Notes under the pieces: generated by a model
The model's input: only the letters and a program-made list of their open reading frames with translations
Told to the model about the DNA's origin: nothing
Database searches by the model: none
Part shown: in pieces, positions 45,205 through 56,969 of the stretch
How positions within the stretch are numbered: the stretch's first letter is position 1
Layout: each line of letters begins with the position of its first letter
Program-made: the position numbers and the translations under genes
Assembly: GCA_947095585.1 (NCBI GenBank)
Contig: OX352765.1
Coordinates: 76,677,976 to 76,741,975 of the forward strand
Reading direction: 5' to 3'
Source: Nephrocerus scutellatus
Lineage: Eukaryota > Arthropoda > Insecta > Diptera > Pipunculidae
Length of the DNA stretch: 64,000 bases

Positions 45205-45460
45205 TTGCAGGTGAACACGTTGAACTTTTGCCATGGCTACCATATTCGTCAGACCTTAACAGTATAGAAAATGTCTGGAGCTAGCCCACGCGAAAAGTGT
45301 ACGAAGTTGAAAGCAATACGATGACAATGCCGTAAAAGTTGCGTGGAAGGAGATTCCACCCGATTAATTGGCCACAATGTACAACTCCATTAAAGATCGA
45401 ATTTTTGAGGTTATCTTGACAAAAAAATGGAATTCTACTGATTATTAATAATAATTATAT
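45205..45460 (+). pseudogene. Tc1-like transposase C-terminal relic
   Basis: The plus strand reads HVELLPWLPYSSDLNSIENV-W (about 45218-45280), equivalent to the Tc1 family W-P-x-x-S-P-D-L-N-P-I-E-N-x-W box that carries the last catalytic acid, followed by RKVYEVESN. Stops follow. The N-terminal and most catalytic parts are missing. Confidence 0.75.
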
Positions 45461-47180
45461 ATGGGGTTTGAATTTAAAATAAAAAATAAATTTTCAAAAA
45501 AAAAAAACCGAAAACAGAATTTTTTCATTCATTTGTAAGGTGCTTCCATTCTTATGAACCGATTTAAATGCACGACATTCTGGCTCATTCGGCAAAAAGG
45601 TCTCTTTATATTTTTTAAAACTTTTGTATTTTTGTATTAACCAAAAATTACTCTATCTTTCACCATCATTAGATTTTTAATTTCTGACATATAACTGGTG
45701 AAATATCAATATTATCTCCCAAATAAATAATGTGGTCCTAATCAAGTGAACCGCAGTGGATATGCATCAACTATCAAGGGCTTCTCTAAGACCAAATACG
45801 CACTCAAATCTTTTAATTAATTCCTTGTGCCTATAGAAGAATGCCGGCAGTGGTTTATATTATCATACCGCCGTGCGTCAGTTTTAGCAGTCAAAGCTGA
45901 AAGATATTTTATTTTAGTACTTGTGCATGTGCCGCCAGTCAATGTCACTCTCTGCAGCATACTTGTATTTGTTGCCGCTGTAGGAACAATCTCATCAAAG
46001 ACATTGTTGTTTATAATAAAAATTAATGCTGCGTCATCATTACATTTTCCTTTTATTTGTCATGAATACAGGGTGAGTGTGAAAGCTATAAGATGAAGTA
46101 TGAAGATGAAGTACTGTAACAACATAATTAAATTAATTTTAAATAAATATATGGCCGTAAGCCGTATATACGACTGCGGCAATTTAATAACGTTTTTTAT
46201 TTAATTTTTACTTTTAAAGATTTTCTTTTGGTTTGTTAGGCAATCATTTAGATATTTGCTAGCTAGCCGAAGTTCGTGAACATAACACCTAGGGTTTATT
46301 AGTAGTGGGTTGACTTTATTCTATTTGTGTGTCAAACTAAAATTTGCTAATTATGTTCTGCTTGTATGAGTTATACCAAAGATAATACAATTTACAGATA
46401 TGTATTCATTTGAGCAAAGAGTATAGAGATATATAGAGATATATAGGTAGATATCTCTATACTCTTTGACTTGAGGCAAATCGAATTTGTTGGGTCGGGA
46501 AAGTTTGTCCAATCTAGTGACTGCGAATTCGACATCAAATTGAAATTTCAAAAAGTTCATCAGAGGTTTCATGATTGCTTGTTTCATTATAAGATAATAT
46601 AATGTATAATTTATTATAATTTTGCGTACTTTTAGTTTACTATATTTTGGAAGACTTCACATAATGTCACTCATATATGTATATTTGTATTTTGTATATA
46701 AGTATAGTTCGCTTTCGTTCGATCTTCGGTGCTGCCAGGCTTATTGAACCCAGCAAATGGTTGGTTTGTTTAAAAAACAACACAATGTCATTGATTCTAA
46801 TTTTTTTAGGTTTGTGTGGGTTTATTTGTCGTCAGGGCTAGACATTTTTATTTTATTATTATTGTCAGGTAAATTTTTCTGCCCTTCGATGTATCTAGTT
46901 TCATGGTTTATTTCCTCGCTTTAATAAAGCTATATGGGAGGGATTGGAAATTACTTTGTATTTTATGTTGTCTTGGTTTTTGGTTTTCCTAAATAAACAT
47001 TTTTGGTTATTGCTTTGGTTTTGATAATATATTTTATTTTTAAAAAGTATTAGCTGTATTTTCTTTAGCTTAATTGAAGTAAGTACAATACTCTATAGTG
47101 TATTTAATATACATATATAAAATTTCTACTATAAAAGTGCATCACTAACGTCGTATGAATACGATATATAATTTGTCATA
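45461..47180. other. AT-rich intergenic stretch
   Basis: No gene is supported. The 89-codon frame at 45827-46096 has no known motif. It contains the hairpin listed at 46415-46468. Confidence 0.45.
46415..46468. repeat. Perfect 18-bp inverted repeat (hairpin)
   Basis: CAAAGAGTATAGAGATAT at 46415-46432 and its exact reverse complement at 46451-46468, with an 18-bp loop made of related GATATATAG sequence. Confidence 0.9.
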
Positions 47181-47189
47181 CATAATAAT

Positions 47190-47940
47190 AAATATATCGA
47201 ATGAAAACATAATGGCATCGCAAGCCGAGCGCTAACCAATTGTTTTAAAACAAGTCCCATCAAATTATGACTGGTAGAAGCCAAGATATACGACACGACA
47301 AACAAACGTACAAAAGTACACACGTTCGCTGAAAAATGTTCATGTCCTCTGAATATAAGCTCGGGCTCGCAATAACTCCATGTCAGAGCATTTTTTCGGT
47401 CAAAGCTGACTCAACGCTGAAAGGACGAAATATTCTTTTGAACAATTTTTCACAAAGAAACGAAACCCTAAACAAAACCTGAATAAAGAACTGAAATTAG
47501 TTGAAAACATAGCAATATCGCATATGGATACGAGTATTAATGCATTGACTGAGAATGTATCTAATGTTTACGAAATTGATCGCTTAACAACCATGGACAG
47601 AGAAAAATGTATGCAGATTAGTTGTTAGAGTAGCAGGAAGTTGATGCTAATTTTTCAAAGAAAATCTTCTTTTCTGGTGAGGCAAATTTCCACCTCTCTG
47701 GGAATGTAACCAAGCAGAATTGCCGAATATGAGGTGACCAAAAATTCTCATGCGATTCACGAGACACCACTAAATACCCAAAAAGTGAATGTTTGGTGCA
47801 CATTGTAAATTATAGTCCGACTGTAACAGTCAATGTAGAGCGCTATAGGCGTATGATAACTAATTATTTTTGGTATCACGTCAAAGATATTGATGTGGAA
47901 GTAATGTGCTTCCAACAAGAACAAAAATCGATCTGAATAT
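47190..47940 (+). pseudogene. Mariner/rosa-like transposase relic
   Basis: The clearest part is at about 47655-47900: FSKKIFFSGEANFHLSGNVT, KQNCRI, then a stop, a VNVERYRRMITNYFW-type block (about 47830-47865) and a short remainder. In the insect mariner/rosa group the first block normally holds the first catalytic Asp (F-S-D-E); here it reads F-S-G-E. No inverted termini were found. The 5' part (47200-47290) shares a ~60-bp segment with 49640-49700. Confidence 0.7.
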
Positions 47941-49570
47941 TAAAATATAACCAAAATATTTAGCTAATCTCAACATCAGCTGATGAAATATGAGAGATTT
48001 ACTCGAATTTTTGTATAGTTCGGTGAAGTGTTAAAGTGCTTTCATTGATAAAGAGTGGATAGCTGATATAGAGAAATAATATGTTTATTAATAAGTAAAG
48101 TTATCAAACGGACAAGTTCCTTATTCTTGTGTTAGCTAACACGTGTGTTAACGATAGTGAGATTTTATTAATACGGCTGTATACATACATAATACATAAA
48201 AATCAATTTCTGTGTTTTTCGCAAAACTCTAAAACTATCCATATCTTTGAGCTGAAACTTTCGCAATGTTTTGTTTTAATGCAGTAAATGTTCTTATTGC
48301 AAAAGCTTACCGATAAATCGCAGTAAGGTGAGGCTGCCGGCCAACGCCTGTTATTTCAGCTAATCATGAAAATCTGGACCGATCTAGAAACTTTTAAAAA
48401 CACAAAATAAATTTGTGAACATAATATCTCCCCATATGCATAAGATATCTAAGTATTTATTATATTTGCTAATACACTGCACTTTACTTGAACAGGTTTT
48501 AAGATGGTAAGTAATATATCAATAGCTTTGGTTTATTAGGTAAGTAATTTTTATTGGACACATCCAACTAATAAATGAATGATTGAATGAATGAACATGA
48601 AAATATAAATATTCGATCGCAACGAATGAAATTAGCTAGTAGCCGTTGAAAAAGAATGAATCTGCCCGTATCTTTTTAAAGATGGTCGAAAAGGATGCCA
48701 GCTGACAGATAATAATGCCAGAAAAAGAGCTGTTCGATGAGTGACATATAAGAGTAAGTATTGCATACAAAGATAAATAGCTTTTTTTTTCTCTAAACAA
48801 GCTTTAAAATCATAAAGATCCGTAACCAGACCCGAACAAAAATGCTATCTATAGAAATGGTGAATATATTCTAATGTAACAAACAAGAAATTTCATATAT
48901 TGCAATGCAATTGTTATAACAAAGCAATCCTTTGATCCTGTCTTTTGAAAATAACTTCACAATAATTCGCTGCTTCCAATAGCAGCAGCAAAAAAGTATA
49001 TTCTAAAGAAAAATACTGAACCAATTCAACTGAAGAGCAGTGTATCTTTTGATATTTTGAACTTCCAACAATGATGAAATATTAGCAATATGCAATATTC
49101 ATGAATCACCCTGCAAAAGTTTTCTCACAAAACTGCATTTTTACAACCACAGTTATCTTTCCTATCTGGGGAACAAGAAAACCACGAAGTTGCGTCCAGC
49201 GGACCATAAAGCCCATATGAAACAATAAAATTGCTTCAATAAAACCAAAATGATGCTTGCTAGTGTTCGAAGCGACATTTTCTACTTCAGTGCCATCATC
49301 ATCATGGCCTCCATTTACAATTCAAGTTGTTGCTCCTTTTTACGGAAAATGCTTACATCAGCGGGATTGGATCGTTAAAACCGTCTGTGTGCACATAAAT
49401 ATCGATATTGAGCGTTTGCTCTGGTGAGCTAACACTGCTATGGTAGTGAGGACATTTCAATATAAAACTACTACTAGTAGCACATAAAAAATCCCTTTCG
49501 ATCCATACTAAGAGAAAAATATTTAAGCCAATTGTAGTGAAATTTTATCATGTAGAACAACATTTAATAA
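47941..49570. other. AT-rich intergenic stretch
   Basis: No gene or repeat family recognised in ~1.6 kb. Confidence 0.45.
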
Positions 49571-49584
49571 CATTCACAGAATTC

Positions 49585-50330
49585 TCTCAGAAATAACACA
49601 CACCACACGCCATGCGTCATACGCGTCGCAAATTACGTCATCAGAAGCCGACCGCTAACCAATTTTTTTAAAACAAGTCTCATCAAATTCTGACTAGTAA
49701 AAGCACATGTATACCAATTCCACTTTTCCATGCGCAACGACGTGCGACACGCGTCACACGTGGAATATCAAAAATGCTATGTGAGATATTCAGCTCTCTA
49801 GGTCGTGTGAAAGGTCAAAAACTATCCTGGAAATTGACTTAATCTTTGAAATATGCCCGACCTGAAATTTTGTGAGCAGTTCAGTTACTATTCTAACATT
49901 CCGCCTGTTACGCGTGTCGCGAGTCGTGTGTGACACGTGTGATGTGTAGAAATTGGCTTAATCTTTGGAATAGGCCCGACCGGTTTTTTAACCATCTTTC
50001 ACACAACCTTGACAGCTAAAATTTTGTGAGCAGCTCAGCGTCCAGGGACATTTCTAAGATCCAGCGTGTGACAAGTACAGCGAGTGGCGTGTGGCGGGTA
50101 TGATGCGTAATGGGTTAATCTTTGGAATAGGCCGCACCTCAAAAACAGATAAATTGGCAATTATTACCAAATAATATAATGTAAAAATACATAAAAGGAC
50201 TGTGTGGCGTAAGGCGCGTGTTGATATACATAAAAATTTTACCCGAAAAACTAAGGTTTTTTGTTTATAATGTTCGTATATAATGTTTGGAAAACAACTA
50301 ACACAAATGTAGTATTTGATTTTAATACAA
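49585..50330. mobile_element. Family-1 satellite element with inverted arms (foldback-like)
   Basis: The left part (49590-49815) carries family-1 units in reverse (GACACGCGTCACACGTGGAA, TCAGCTCTCTAGGTCGTGTG). The right part (49850-50160) carries them forward (AAATTTTGTGAGCAGCTCAG, ACGCGTGTCGCGAGTCGTGT). The right end has ACAGATAAATTGGCAATTAT-TACCAAATAATA as in the copies at 26390 and 61950. The arms thus face each other around ~49830, each built of tandem ~130-bp units. Confidence 0.65.
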
Positions 50331-51700
50331 TACGACAAAGATCGCCAACAGAATCTACATTTCCCCAGTAATTCACATGTTCAACACATTATATGATCAA
50401 TAAAGAAGCACCTGAAGCAATATGACAGCAGCAATCAATTAAGTTGGTCCCCAAAATATATCACCATGAGCCAACAAATTATGTAACAACCGAAGGATTG
50501 GATATCATCAAATGTACAACAAGCCAAAATAATCAACGAATGATGATAAAGTTATTGAATACGTGAATACTTCTCAAAAGACCTCTGATTTCCCAATGCC
50601 ATGCATGTGGTACGAGTTAAAGCCTACGGAAAGATAGTGAGTATCCTGTAGTTCTTGACATAAAGCCATTTTTGCAATTAATTGCCTTTCAGATCGTCAC
50701 CTTTCCAAACTTAGCAACGTGGTAGAGTTCTCTGCAGCTATACAGTATTTAAATCGTTTGTAACAAAATACTCAGCAAATAAAAGGACGACAGATACTCG
50801 AAATGACACGGCACGGACTATCGCCCCCAATTTGATAATATGTCGTTCGTCTCTAAGCCAATTTTAACACAAAAAATTGCTTTTCCTCTTCCTTGCTTTA
50901 ATATTGAAGTTGCATTCAATGTCCACGCAACGTTTTCTTTTATCAGCAGATATACTCGTATGTCTCTGAAAATATTATCTCAAATAATGTCCGGCCCTTA
51001 TGGACAGTCGTCCTGCGTGTAATCCATTGCATAATCCACAGATTTAGTTGAAGACTCTTTTCCATACGCGAACAATGTGGAGGTCATGGTAATATTTATT
51101 ATTTAATATGGTGACTTGGTTCTTTTTTGGAGTGGTTCTTCTATCCTGGTCACTTGAGCAAAAATATATTTTACTCACAAAAATTGTTCAGATTTTGTTG
51201 TGTTGTGTGTGGGAAGTCAAATTTTTTTCTTTAAGTAAGCCGAGTTTCGCAAGCAAATCCGCTGCTTCTAATATAAGAGTTGTTGTTTCGTTTTATAATA
51301 TGAGCATGCGGTAAACTGCAAATCCTTTAGTAATGGTGATGAGAAAATAAAGGAAAAAAAAGAAGAAAAAAATTTGATCTAGAGAAGTCGGGGAAAATTT
51401 CAAAAATTCTAACTTTTTTCTAATGGAATTTGAAGAGCATAGCTTAGCATAGAAATCCAAAATTTTAGTCAAAGTATACGCCCAAATCGCAAAAGCTGGA
51501 AACTTTGGTGAGCGGTACATTACTAATATAGTAATCATTTATTATTAGTTGAGTATTTCTGGATAAGGTAAGAACTCTACATTTAATTGTATTAAAGTGT
51601 AATTCATTTTTCTAACACCACTTAATAACATTGTTTATATCTAATTGTAATTTAAGACAATCTATCCCTGACTGTATGGAAAAGTAAAGCTTCACATCAT
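50331..51700. other. AT-rich intergenic stretch
   Basis: No gene recognised. An A-rich run lies at 51348-51370. The minus-strand frames here are low-complexity. Confidence 0.45.
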
Positions 51701-52170
51701 CAGTATATAACAAACATTTCACATATTGAATGTAAAGTGGTAAGTCATTTATGAAGAATATAAATAATAAAGGACCTAGATGGCTTCCTTGTGGAAAACC
51801 AGAAATCGACTAGATTATTTTGGAATAATCCGAGCCAATTTTAACTGCTTGCCTCCTGTCGGATAAGCAGTTAGATATCCATTTAAAAAAATGTCCATGA
51901 AAGCCCATTAACTTTATTTTCTTTATTAAATTAACATGTTTGACTCGATCAAAAGCTTTTGAGAAGTCAGTGTAAAAAAACATCTACCTTGTGGTTGTAA
52001 TTCAAGTTATTGGAGAATAAGGCTAGTTCCGATATCTTGTTAGAAAAAAAGGGAGCAAGTTTTCTTTTTACAATGGCTTCAAAGATTTTTTGAACTAACG
52101 TTAGTTTAGATATAGGCCTATAATTCTCGATTCTACTTCTAATAGTAAGACAATGCAACACACAAATTTG
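51700..52170 (-). mobile_element. Non-LTR retrotransposon RT fragment
   Basis: The minus strand reads IENYRPISKLTLVQKIFEAI-VKRKLAPFF (about 52130-52045), then a broken QYGF region. Further on are a KAFDRVKH-like stretch (about 51955) and GFPQGSHLGPLLFIFFINDL in two frames (about 51800-51735). The catalytic YTDDVKLYFS lies at about 51710-51680. Stops and shifts between these blocks make it a relic. YTDD instead of YADD is seen in some families. Confidence 0.72.
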
Positions 52171-52259
52171 TATCTAGGTTATTCTCTGGCTTTACATAGC
52201 TCACAAAGAGTGTGATAATATCAATTTTAAAGCAAGCAATTTTCATTGCAAATTTTTTC

Positions 52260-53690
52260 CAAATTGGCTTCTAGATTAGTTATCCTGTTTCTTTCGTATC
52301 CGTTGATACATTGATACAGTACGATCCTTGCGATCGAATAGTACAGCAGGACCTAATACAATCTGTTTTAATATTTTCTACAACAGAAACAGCACTTCAT
52401 TAGCTGACAAATGAAATCGAAGACACACTCCGAAGTAAAGAGATGTTACTATGCGCCTTCATCGACATCCAAGGCGCTTTCGACAACACTAACTGCGAAG
52501 TAATTCAAACACAAACTAGAACCAGGAGAATATAATTCTCTATCATAGGATGGGTCATGTGCATGCGAACGGGTAGGAAAATTCAGGCTTCGTTTGGTGA
52601 CTAAACTATTACAATATCGGCAACAAGAGGCTACCTATAAGGAGGCGTTCTATCACCACTCTTATAGCTACTGGGTATGGATCAGTTGCTCGACAGGCTT
52701 AAGAGTAATCTTATCACAAACATTGGCTATGCGGATGATCTAGTCCTAATGGTCCGAAGTAAATTCGAAAGCACGATAACAGAGCGCATGCAATATGCTC
52801 TCAAAATAGTTAACGAATGGGAGATAGACCTAAGTGTCAACCCATACAAAATACTATGCACCGTTTTCACAAAAAGAAAGAGAATAACTCTTCCCGCCCT
52901 AAGATTCCAAGGCAAAATACTCCAAATAATGCCGGAAGCCAAATACCTGCGGGTCATGTTTGACCAAAAACTAACATGGAACTCCCATATATCATACATC
53001 ACCAACAATGCTAACAAAGCTTACTTCACTTGCCAACGCATGTTCAGTAAAACGTGGGGAGAAAGCCTCAAGTCAAGATATGGCTATACCAAAGCATTAT
53101 TAGACCCAGGCTTACATACATAGCCCTGATATGGTGGCCAAAAACAGAGCAGTGGAAGACACGCTCGAAACTCAGTAAATTCAAAGACTAATATGTCTTT
53201 GTGCAACAGGTGCTATCAAGAGTCAGCAGCACTAAAAAAGTACTAGGACTCACACCACTTCACTTACACAATAGACCAGGACATGCAAGCATCATCACCA
53301 AAATCAACTTGTAAAGCGGAATTTTCCTCCAATCAGACTCAATGATAAAAACAACTAATTTCCAAAGGAACTTCTCAGTAAGAGTACCGGACCGTTGAAA
53401 ATATCATAAATAAACTCCCCAATCATGTATCTATCTGGTACATAGATGGATCTACAACAGTAACAGGGGCAGGAGTATATGGACCCAGAATCACTTTACG
53501 AATACCCATAGGAAATTCCAGGCAGAAACAATAGCATTAGAAGTCTGCACATTAGAAAATATAGAAGAACAGAGATCTATATGATCTCCGATAGCCAGGC
53601 CGCTCTGCTAGCGCTAAAAGGTCACCTGAACGAACTGGCCAAAACCAACAAGGTCATCTCCAGGCCGTTCAGGCATTAAAGGGAACGAGG
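52260..53690 (+). mobile_element. R1/LOA-like LINE relic: RT palm, C-terminus and RNase H
   Basis: RT: a CAFIDIQGAFDNT block near 52455, then 52677-53123 (148 codons) with NIGYADDLVLMVRSKFESTI (intact YADD), VNEWEIDLSVNPYKI and PEAKYLRVMFDQKLTWNSHI. RNase H remains at about 53425-53660: a VSIWYIDGSTT-type first-Asp block, then ISDSQAALLALKGHLNELAK with the central Asp. An RNase H after RT is expected for R1/LOA/I groups. Frameshifts occur between the parts. It may belong to the same family as 2661-4020, which has the 5' half, but the two do not overlap enough to compare. Confidence 0.8.
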
Positions 53691-54300
53691 AGCAGACCTT
53701 TGAGAAAAAGGACTAAGCCAACACATAATGTGGTAGACATCTGGGATGCACAATAAACCTTAAGGTCACAGTACACAAGGCTTACCAGCCCACCAACAGT
53801 AATAATAATGTTTTCTACATTTTTAGAGTCCATTCGACGTTCTACTATCAAAAAAAAAACTTCTGAAACCCGCTGTCGATTAATGCTTTACCTTTTTTTT
53901 GCTTTGAATTTGTCTCAAAATACATATCTTGCATTCAGCACCAACCAAATATTTTCTTGTTTATTTTGAATTGTCGTCAAGTTAACGAATTTTTTAATTA
54001 ATAATACGAGAAAGTTACTATTTTTGCTTTTTAACTGATGGAGCATGTACGATCTTTTGTTTTGAGCAGAAAATTCTTCGGACAATTTCTGTCCCATTTA
54101 CATCAATAGAGATTAGAGATTCATTGTGTGAGAGTGAAAATTATATGACAAATACCAATGTAAAGTTTAAAACACAACCTTATTTTACGTGTTTTTTGGA
54201 CGTCCCTTTTTTAGTTTCAAAATCAAAGAGCGACCAAACATCCATAACCACGATGAGACCAGACATAACAAAAAAATTTTAATCATTTCTCATCAAGGTA
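53691..54300. other. Intergenic stretch
   Basis: No gene seen. The end contains the poly(A) signal of the next gene (54301-54306, minus strand). Confidence 0.5.
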
Positions 54301-54352
54301 TTTATTTAAAAAACCTGAACATGAATCAAATAATTTAAGTTCGAGAAAATCT

Positions 54353-54877
54353 CTATCGTTTTATCAAGGACCGCTTCGAACTGGATACTGGACGCAATTG
54401 TAATAGCTTAGCTGGCTTTGCGGCAGTCTTTCTAGCAAGCACCAAACGCCCAGTTTGTGGCTCAGCAAATGGAAGAATTTCCGAATTATCCTCCTCAGGT
54501 TGTTCCCCTGGTGTTGAACCTTCTTCTGCATCATCTTCAAATACGACTTCTGATTCTGGAAATTTTGCATCTGGTGGTCCATATGTCTGAGCTGGGGCTT
54601 TAAATGTTCTTGGAGAAGGGACTTCTTCAGCTGGCGGTAAGTATGTGTTGTCAGGATCGTCAATGGTCTTTACTGTTTCTGTTGGCAAATCAAATGCTAC
54701 TTCTGGCTTGAAACCTGCTGCTGGATAAGGTGTTACTGCAGGTACTGATTCTTGTTCAACCTCCTGACGAGCTAGAAAACGATTTTTTTGCAACCTTGCC
54801 GAACGTAAATGTGATGGCGACGCCGAACAAGCGGCTACTAGTGCAGTGATTAAGAGGACTTTGAAGAAGTTTGCCAT
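54353..54877 (-). CDS. Small secreted TYLPP/TYGPP protein (174 residues)
   Basis: Intact frame from ATG. The signal peptide is MANFFKVLLITALVAACSAS. It is followed by R-x-x-R and RFLARQE (residues ~33-39), TPYPAAGFKPEVAFDLPTE (~49-67), one D-N-T-Y-L-P-P (~75-81), one A-Q-T-Y-G-P-P (~96-102), an acidic EDDAEEGSTPGEQPEEDN region (~114-131), then ILPFAEPQTGRLVLARK and a basic tail. Only two heptads remain against six and four in the paralogues at 23726 and 33407. It is the closest relative of the divergent neighbour at 55890 (same order of blocks, most residues identical). AATAAA on the minus strand is ~47 bp past the stop. Promoter: TATA at 54953-54962 and TCAGTT initiator. Probable extracellular-matrix or cuticle-associated protein, by composition only. 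Confidence 0.9.
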   Translation of the reverse strand: MANFFKVLLITALVAACSASPSHLRSARLQKNRFLARQEVEQESVPAVTPYPAAGFKPEVAFDLPTETVKTIDDPDNTYLPPAEEVPSPRTFKAPAQTYGPPDAKFPESEVVFEDDAEEGSTPGEQPEEDNSEILPFAEPQTGRLVLARKTAAKPAKLLQLRPVSSSKRSLIKR

Positions 54878-54924
54878 TTTTACAAAATTTTGTTAACTAC
54901 TATGTTCAATGAAATTATTTGAAT

Positions 54925-54930
54925 AACTGA
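54925..54930 (-). promoter_or_regulatory. Initiator (TCAGTT) of the 54877 gene
   Basis: Minus strand TCAGTT, ~34 bp below the TATA box and ~50 bp above the ATG. The divergent paralogue has the same ATCAGTT at 55844-55850. Confidence 0.7.
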
Positions 54931-54952
54931 TAGTGGTTAATACAACTTCGTG

Positions 54953-54962
54953 CCTTTTTATA
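54953..54962 (-). promoter_or_regulatory. TATA box of the 54877 gene
   Basis: The minus strand reads ATATAAAAAGG, at correct spacing from the TCAGTT initiator. Confidence 0.75.
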
Positions 54963-54964
54963 TC

Positions 54965-55810
54965 ATTACTCTATTGCATGTTTAATGGCGATATAGGTAA
55001 AGAATATTTATTCAGAGACTCTTAGTCCGAGACTCTTAGACCAGCACCAAAAGAGCAACAGCCTTTGGTTTGGACAAACAGTTATTTTTGTTATTCTTTG
55101 AAGGATGTACTCATAGGAAAAAACATTAAATTAAAACAATCACCTAACAAAATGGTGTTGTCAACAACAAAGACCATTATTGGCCGCAGTTCAGGTGTCA
55201 CACGTCAGCCAACATAAATATTAAATAGCCTATTCTGTAGTTAGTGATACATTGGACGACATTAGTGCAAACATTGACACAAATTGACCTTTAACAAATT
55301 TTTTTAAATTAAATGATTGTCATTGTATGGTGGCGCTGCTACTACAATTGGCTTAACCGCATAATACTAAAACAACAACACATATAGCGACTGAATTAAA
55401 TAAATTTTAATTAAAAATGCACAACATACTATTGTCAGAGAGCAGGGAGTTATCAGATCCAATGTGCGTGATTGAAATAATAAAAATTTGTAATTGAAAA
55501 AAAAACCAAATTATTTATGAGCAAACCCATCAGCGGCATTAGCAGTAGTAGAGTTGGCACGTTGGTAGATTGTGATTGAAACAAGGTGTGAATTATTATG
55601 AGTTCATTACGGACTGACCGCAAAGAGACTGATTGAGTGAGTCAACGAAGTCCGCATTGTCAGTCCTCATTGGTGTAGTGCTGTTCCCGCCGGCCAACTG
55701 TTGAACAAGTGCTAGACGATTTTTTTCAAAACAGAATATGACTACGAACTACACTTGTAATATTAAAGAAGCCCTGGCAGATCTGACATTAGATTCGCCC
55801 TTAAAATTAC
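54965..55810. promoter_or_regulatory. Shared divergent intergenic region of two paralogues
   Basis: About 0.85 kb between the two TATA regions of head-to-head paralogues. I see no gene in it. A direct doublet GAGACTCTTAG at 55015-55040 and several short AT runs are present. It would hold any shared regulatory sites. Confidence 0.45.
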
Positions 55811-55811
55811 A

Positions 55812-55850
55812 GTTTAAATAGCCACGAAATTATGTTGAGCAGTATCAGTT
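55812..55850 (+). promoter_or_regulatory. Core promoter of the 55890 gene (weak TATA + TCAGTT initiator)
   Basis: TTTAAATA at 55812-55819 stands where TATA should be and TCAGTT is at 55845-55850. The spacing matches the paralogue, but its TATA is degenerate. Confidence 0.6.
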
Positions 55851-55889
55851 GTTTACACCACTCCATTAAGCTAACCAAATTTTTTAAAA

Positions 55890-56432
55890 ATGGCAAACTT
55901 CTTAAAAGTCGTGTTGATCGCTATTTTAGTAGCCGCTGGCTCGGCTTCACAATCGCATTCACGTTTGGCAAGGTTTCAAAAAAACCGTTTCTTAGCTCGT
56001 CAAGAGGTCGAACCAGAATCAGTACCTACAGTAACACCCTATCCAGCTGCTGGTTTTAAGCCAGAAGTAGCATTTGATTTGCCAACAGAAACAGTAAAAA
56101 CCTTTGGCGATCCTGACAACACATACTTACCACCAGCTGAACAAGTCACTTCTCCAAGAACATTTAAAGCCCCAGCTCATGAATATGGACTGCCAGATGT
56201 AAAATTTCCAGAATCAGAATTCACATTTGAAGATGATGCCGAAGAAATTTCTACACTTCGGGAACAACCTGAGGACGAGGAAGCTAACAATTCTGAAATT
56301 CTTCCATTTTTTCAGCCACAAACTGGGCGTTTGGTACTTAATAGAAGGACTGCCGCAAAGCCAGCAAATTTCCAATTACGCCCAGTATCGAGGTCAGAAC
56401 GGTTTTTTGTGAAACGGAATACGTTTGTTTGA
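55890..56432 (+). CDS. Small secreted TYLPP-type protein (180 residues)
   Basis: Intact frame. The signal peptide is MANFLKVVLIAILVAAGSAS. Then come FQKNRFLARQEVEPES (~29-44), TPYPAAGFKPEVAFDLPTE (~49-67) and D-N-T-Y-L-P-P (~75-81). The second heptad has decayed to H-E-Y-G-L-P-D (~96-102). An acidic block follows (EDDAEE, EDEEANNSEILPF), then PQTGRLVLNRR and a basic tail ending KRNTFV. It is the divergent duplicate of the 54353 gene. Loss of the second YGPP and several acidic changes suggest relaxed or altered selection, yet the frame has no stop. Poly(A) signal AATAAA at 56458-56463, only ~26 bp after the stop. Function inferred only from composition (extracellular matrix or cuticle). Confidence 0.9.
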   Translation: MANFLKVVLIAILVAAGSASQSHSRLARFQKNRFLARQEVEPESVPTVTPYPAAGFKPEVAFDLPTETVKTFGDPDNTYLPPAEQVTSPRTFKAPAHEYGLPDVKFPESEFTFEDDAEEISTLREQPEDEEANNSEILPFFQPQTGRLVLNRRTAAKPANFQLRPVSRSERFFVKRNTFV

Positions 56433-56463
56433 CTATTAAATCAAATTAAATTTATAAAATAAA

Positions 56464-56764
56464 AACATAAAAATCTAAATGTTGGATTTGATTTCATATT
56501 GCCATAGAGAGGTTAAAGTCCAAACACGATTTTTCTTAACAATGTAAGCCTTTTAGGTTTTGTGGTAGCGGATTCGTGTAGATATTAAAAACATTAGGGA
56601 CCCAAAGAAACCAGGAAGACCCTTTCAGAACAACCAGCTTAAAGTTTGTCAGTACAAAACAAAAATGCTAAAGGTAGCAGCTTATCCTACTTCAAGGAGT
56701 TTGGACTCTTTGTAGTTTTGTTTTTTTGTTTATACAAGAAACGCCAAGTGCATAATCATAGTTT
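56464..56764. other. Intergenic stretch
   Basis: No gene seen between the poly(A) signal and the SINE. Confidence 0.45.
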
Positions 56765-56960
56765 TTCCAGCTTTTGATAATATTTGGCGCAACGTACACT
56801 TGTGTACCAGGATCTAGCTCCAACGACTATTCGTGTTGTACATTTTACATTATTTCACACAGATGGGAAGCTTTTTCATGACAGTTATTACTCTTGAAAA
56901 GTTGTCATTCATCCACAAGAGGTGAAACCGTGAAAACGTTTTTTGGTGTTTTTGAACTTC
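56765..56960 (-). mobile_element. SINE copy, diverged, minus strand
   Basis: TTGATAATATTTGGCGCAAC corresponds to the tail. AGCTCCAACGACTATTCGTG, the GGGAAGCTTTTTCATGACAG and ATTACTCTTGAAAAGTTGTC body, and AACGTTTTTTGGTGTTTTTG follow. The last matches the CACCAAAAAGTATTTTTTACG segment just after the B box of the 58975 copy, read in reverse. Confidence 0.7.
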
Positions 56961-56969
56961 GAACTCCTC

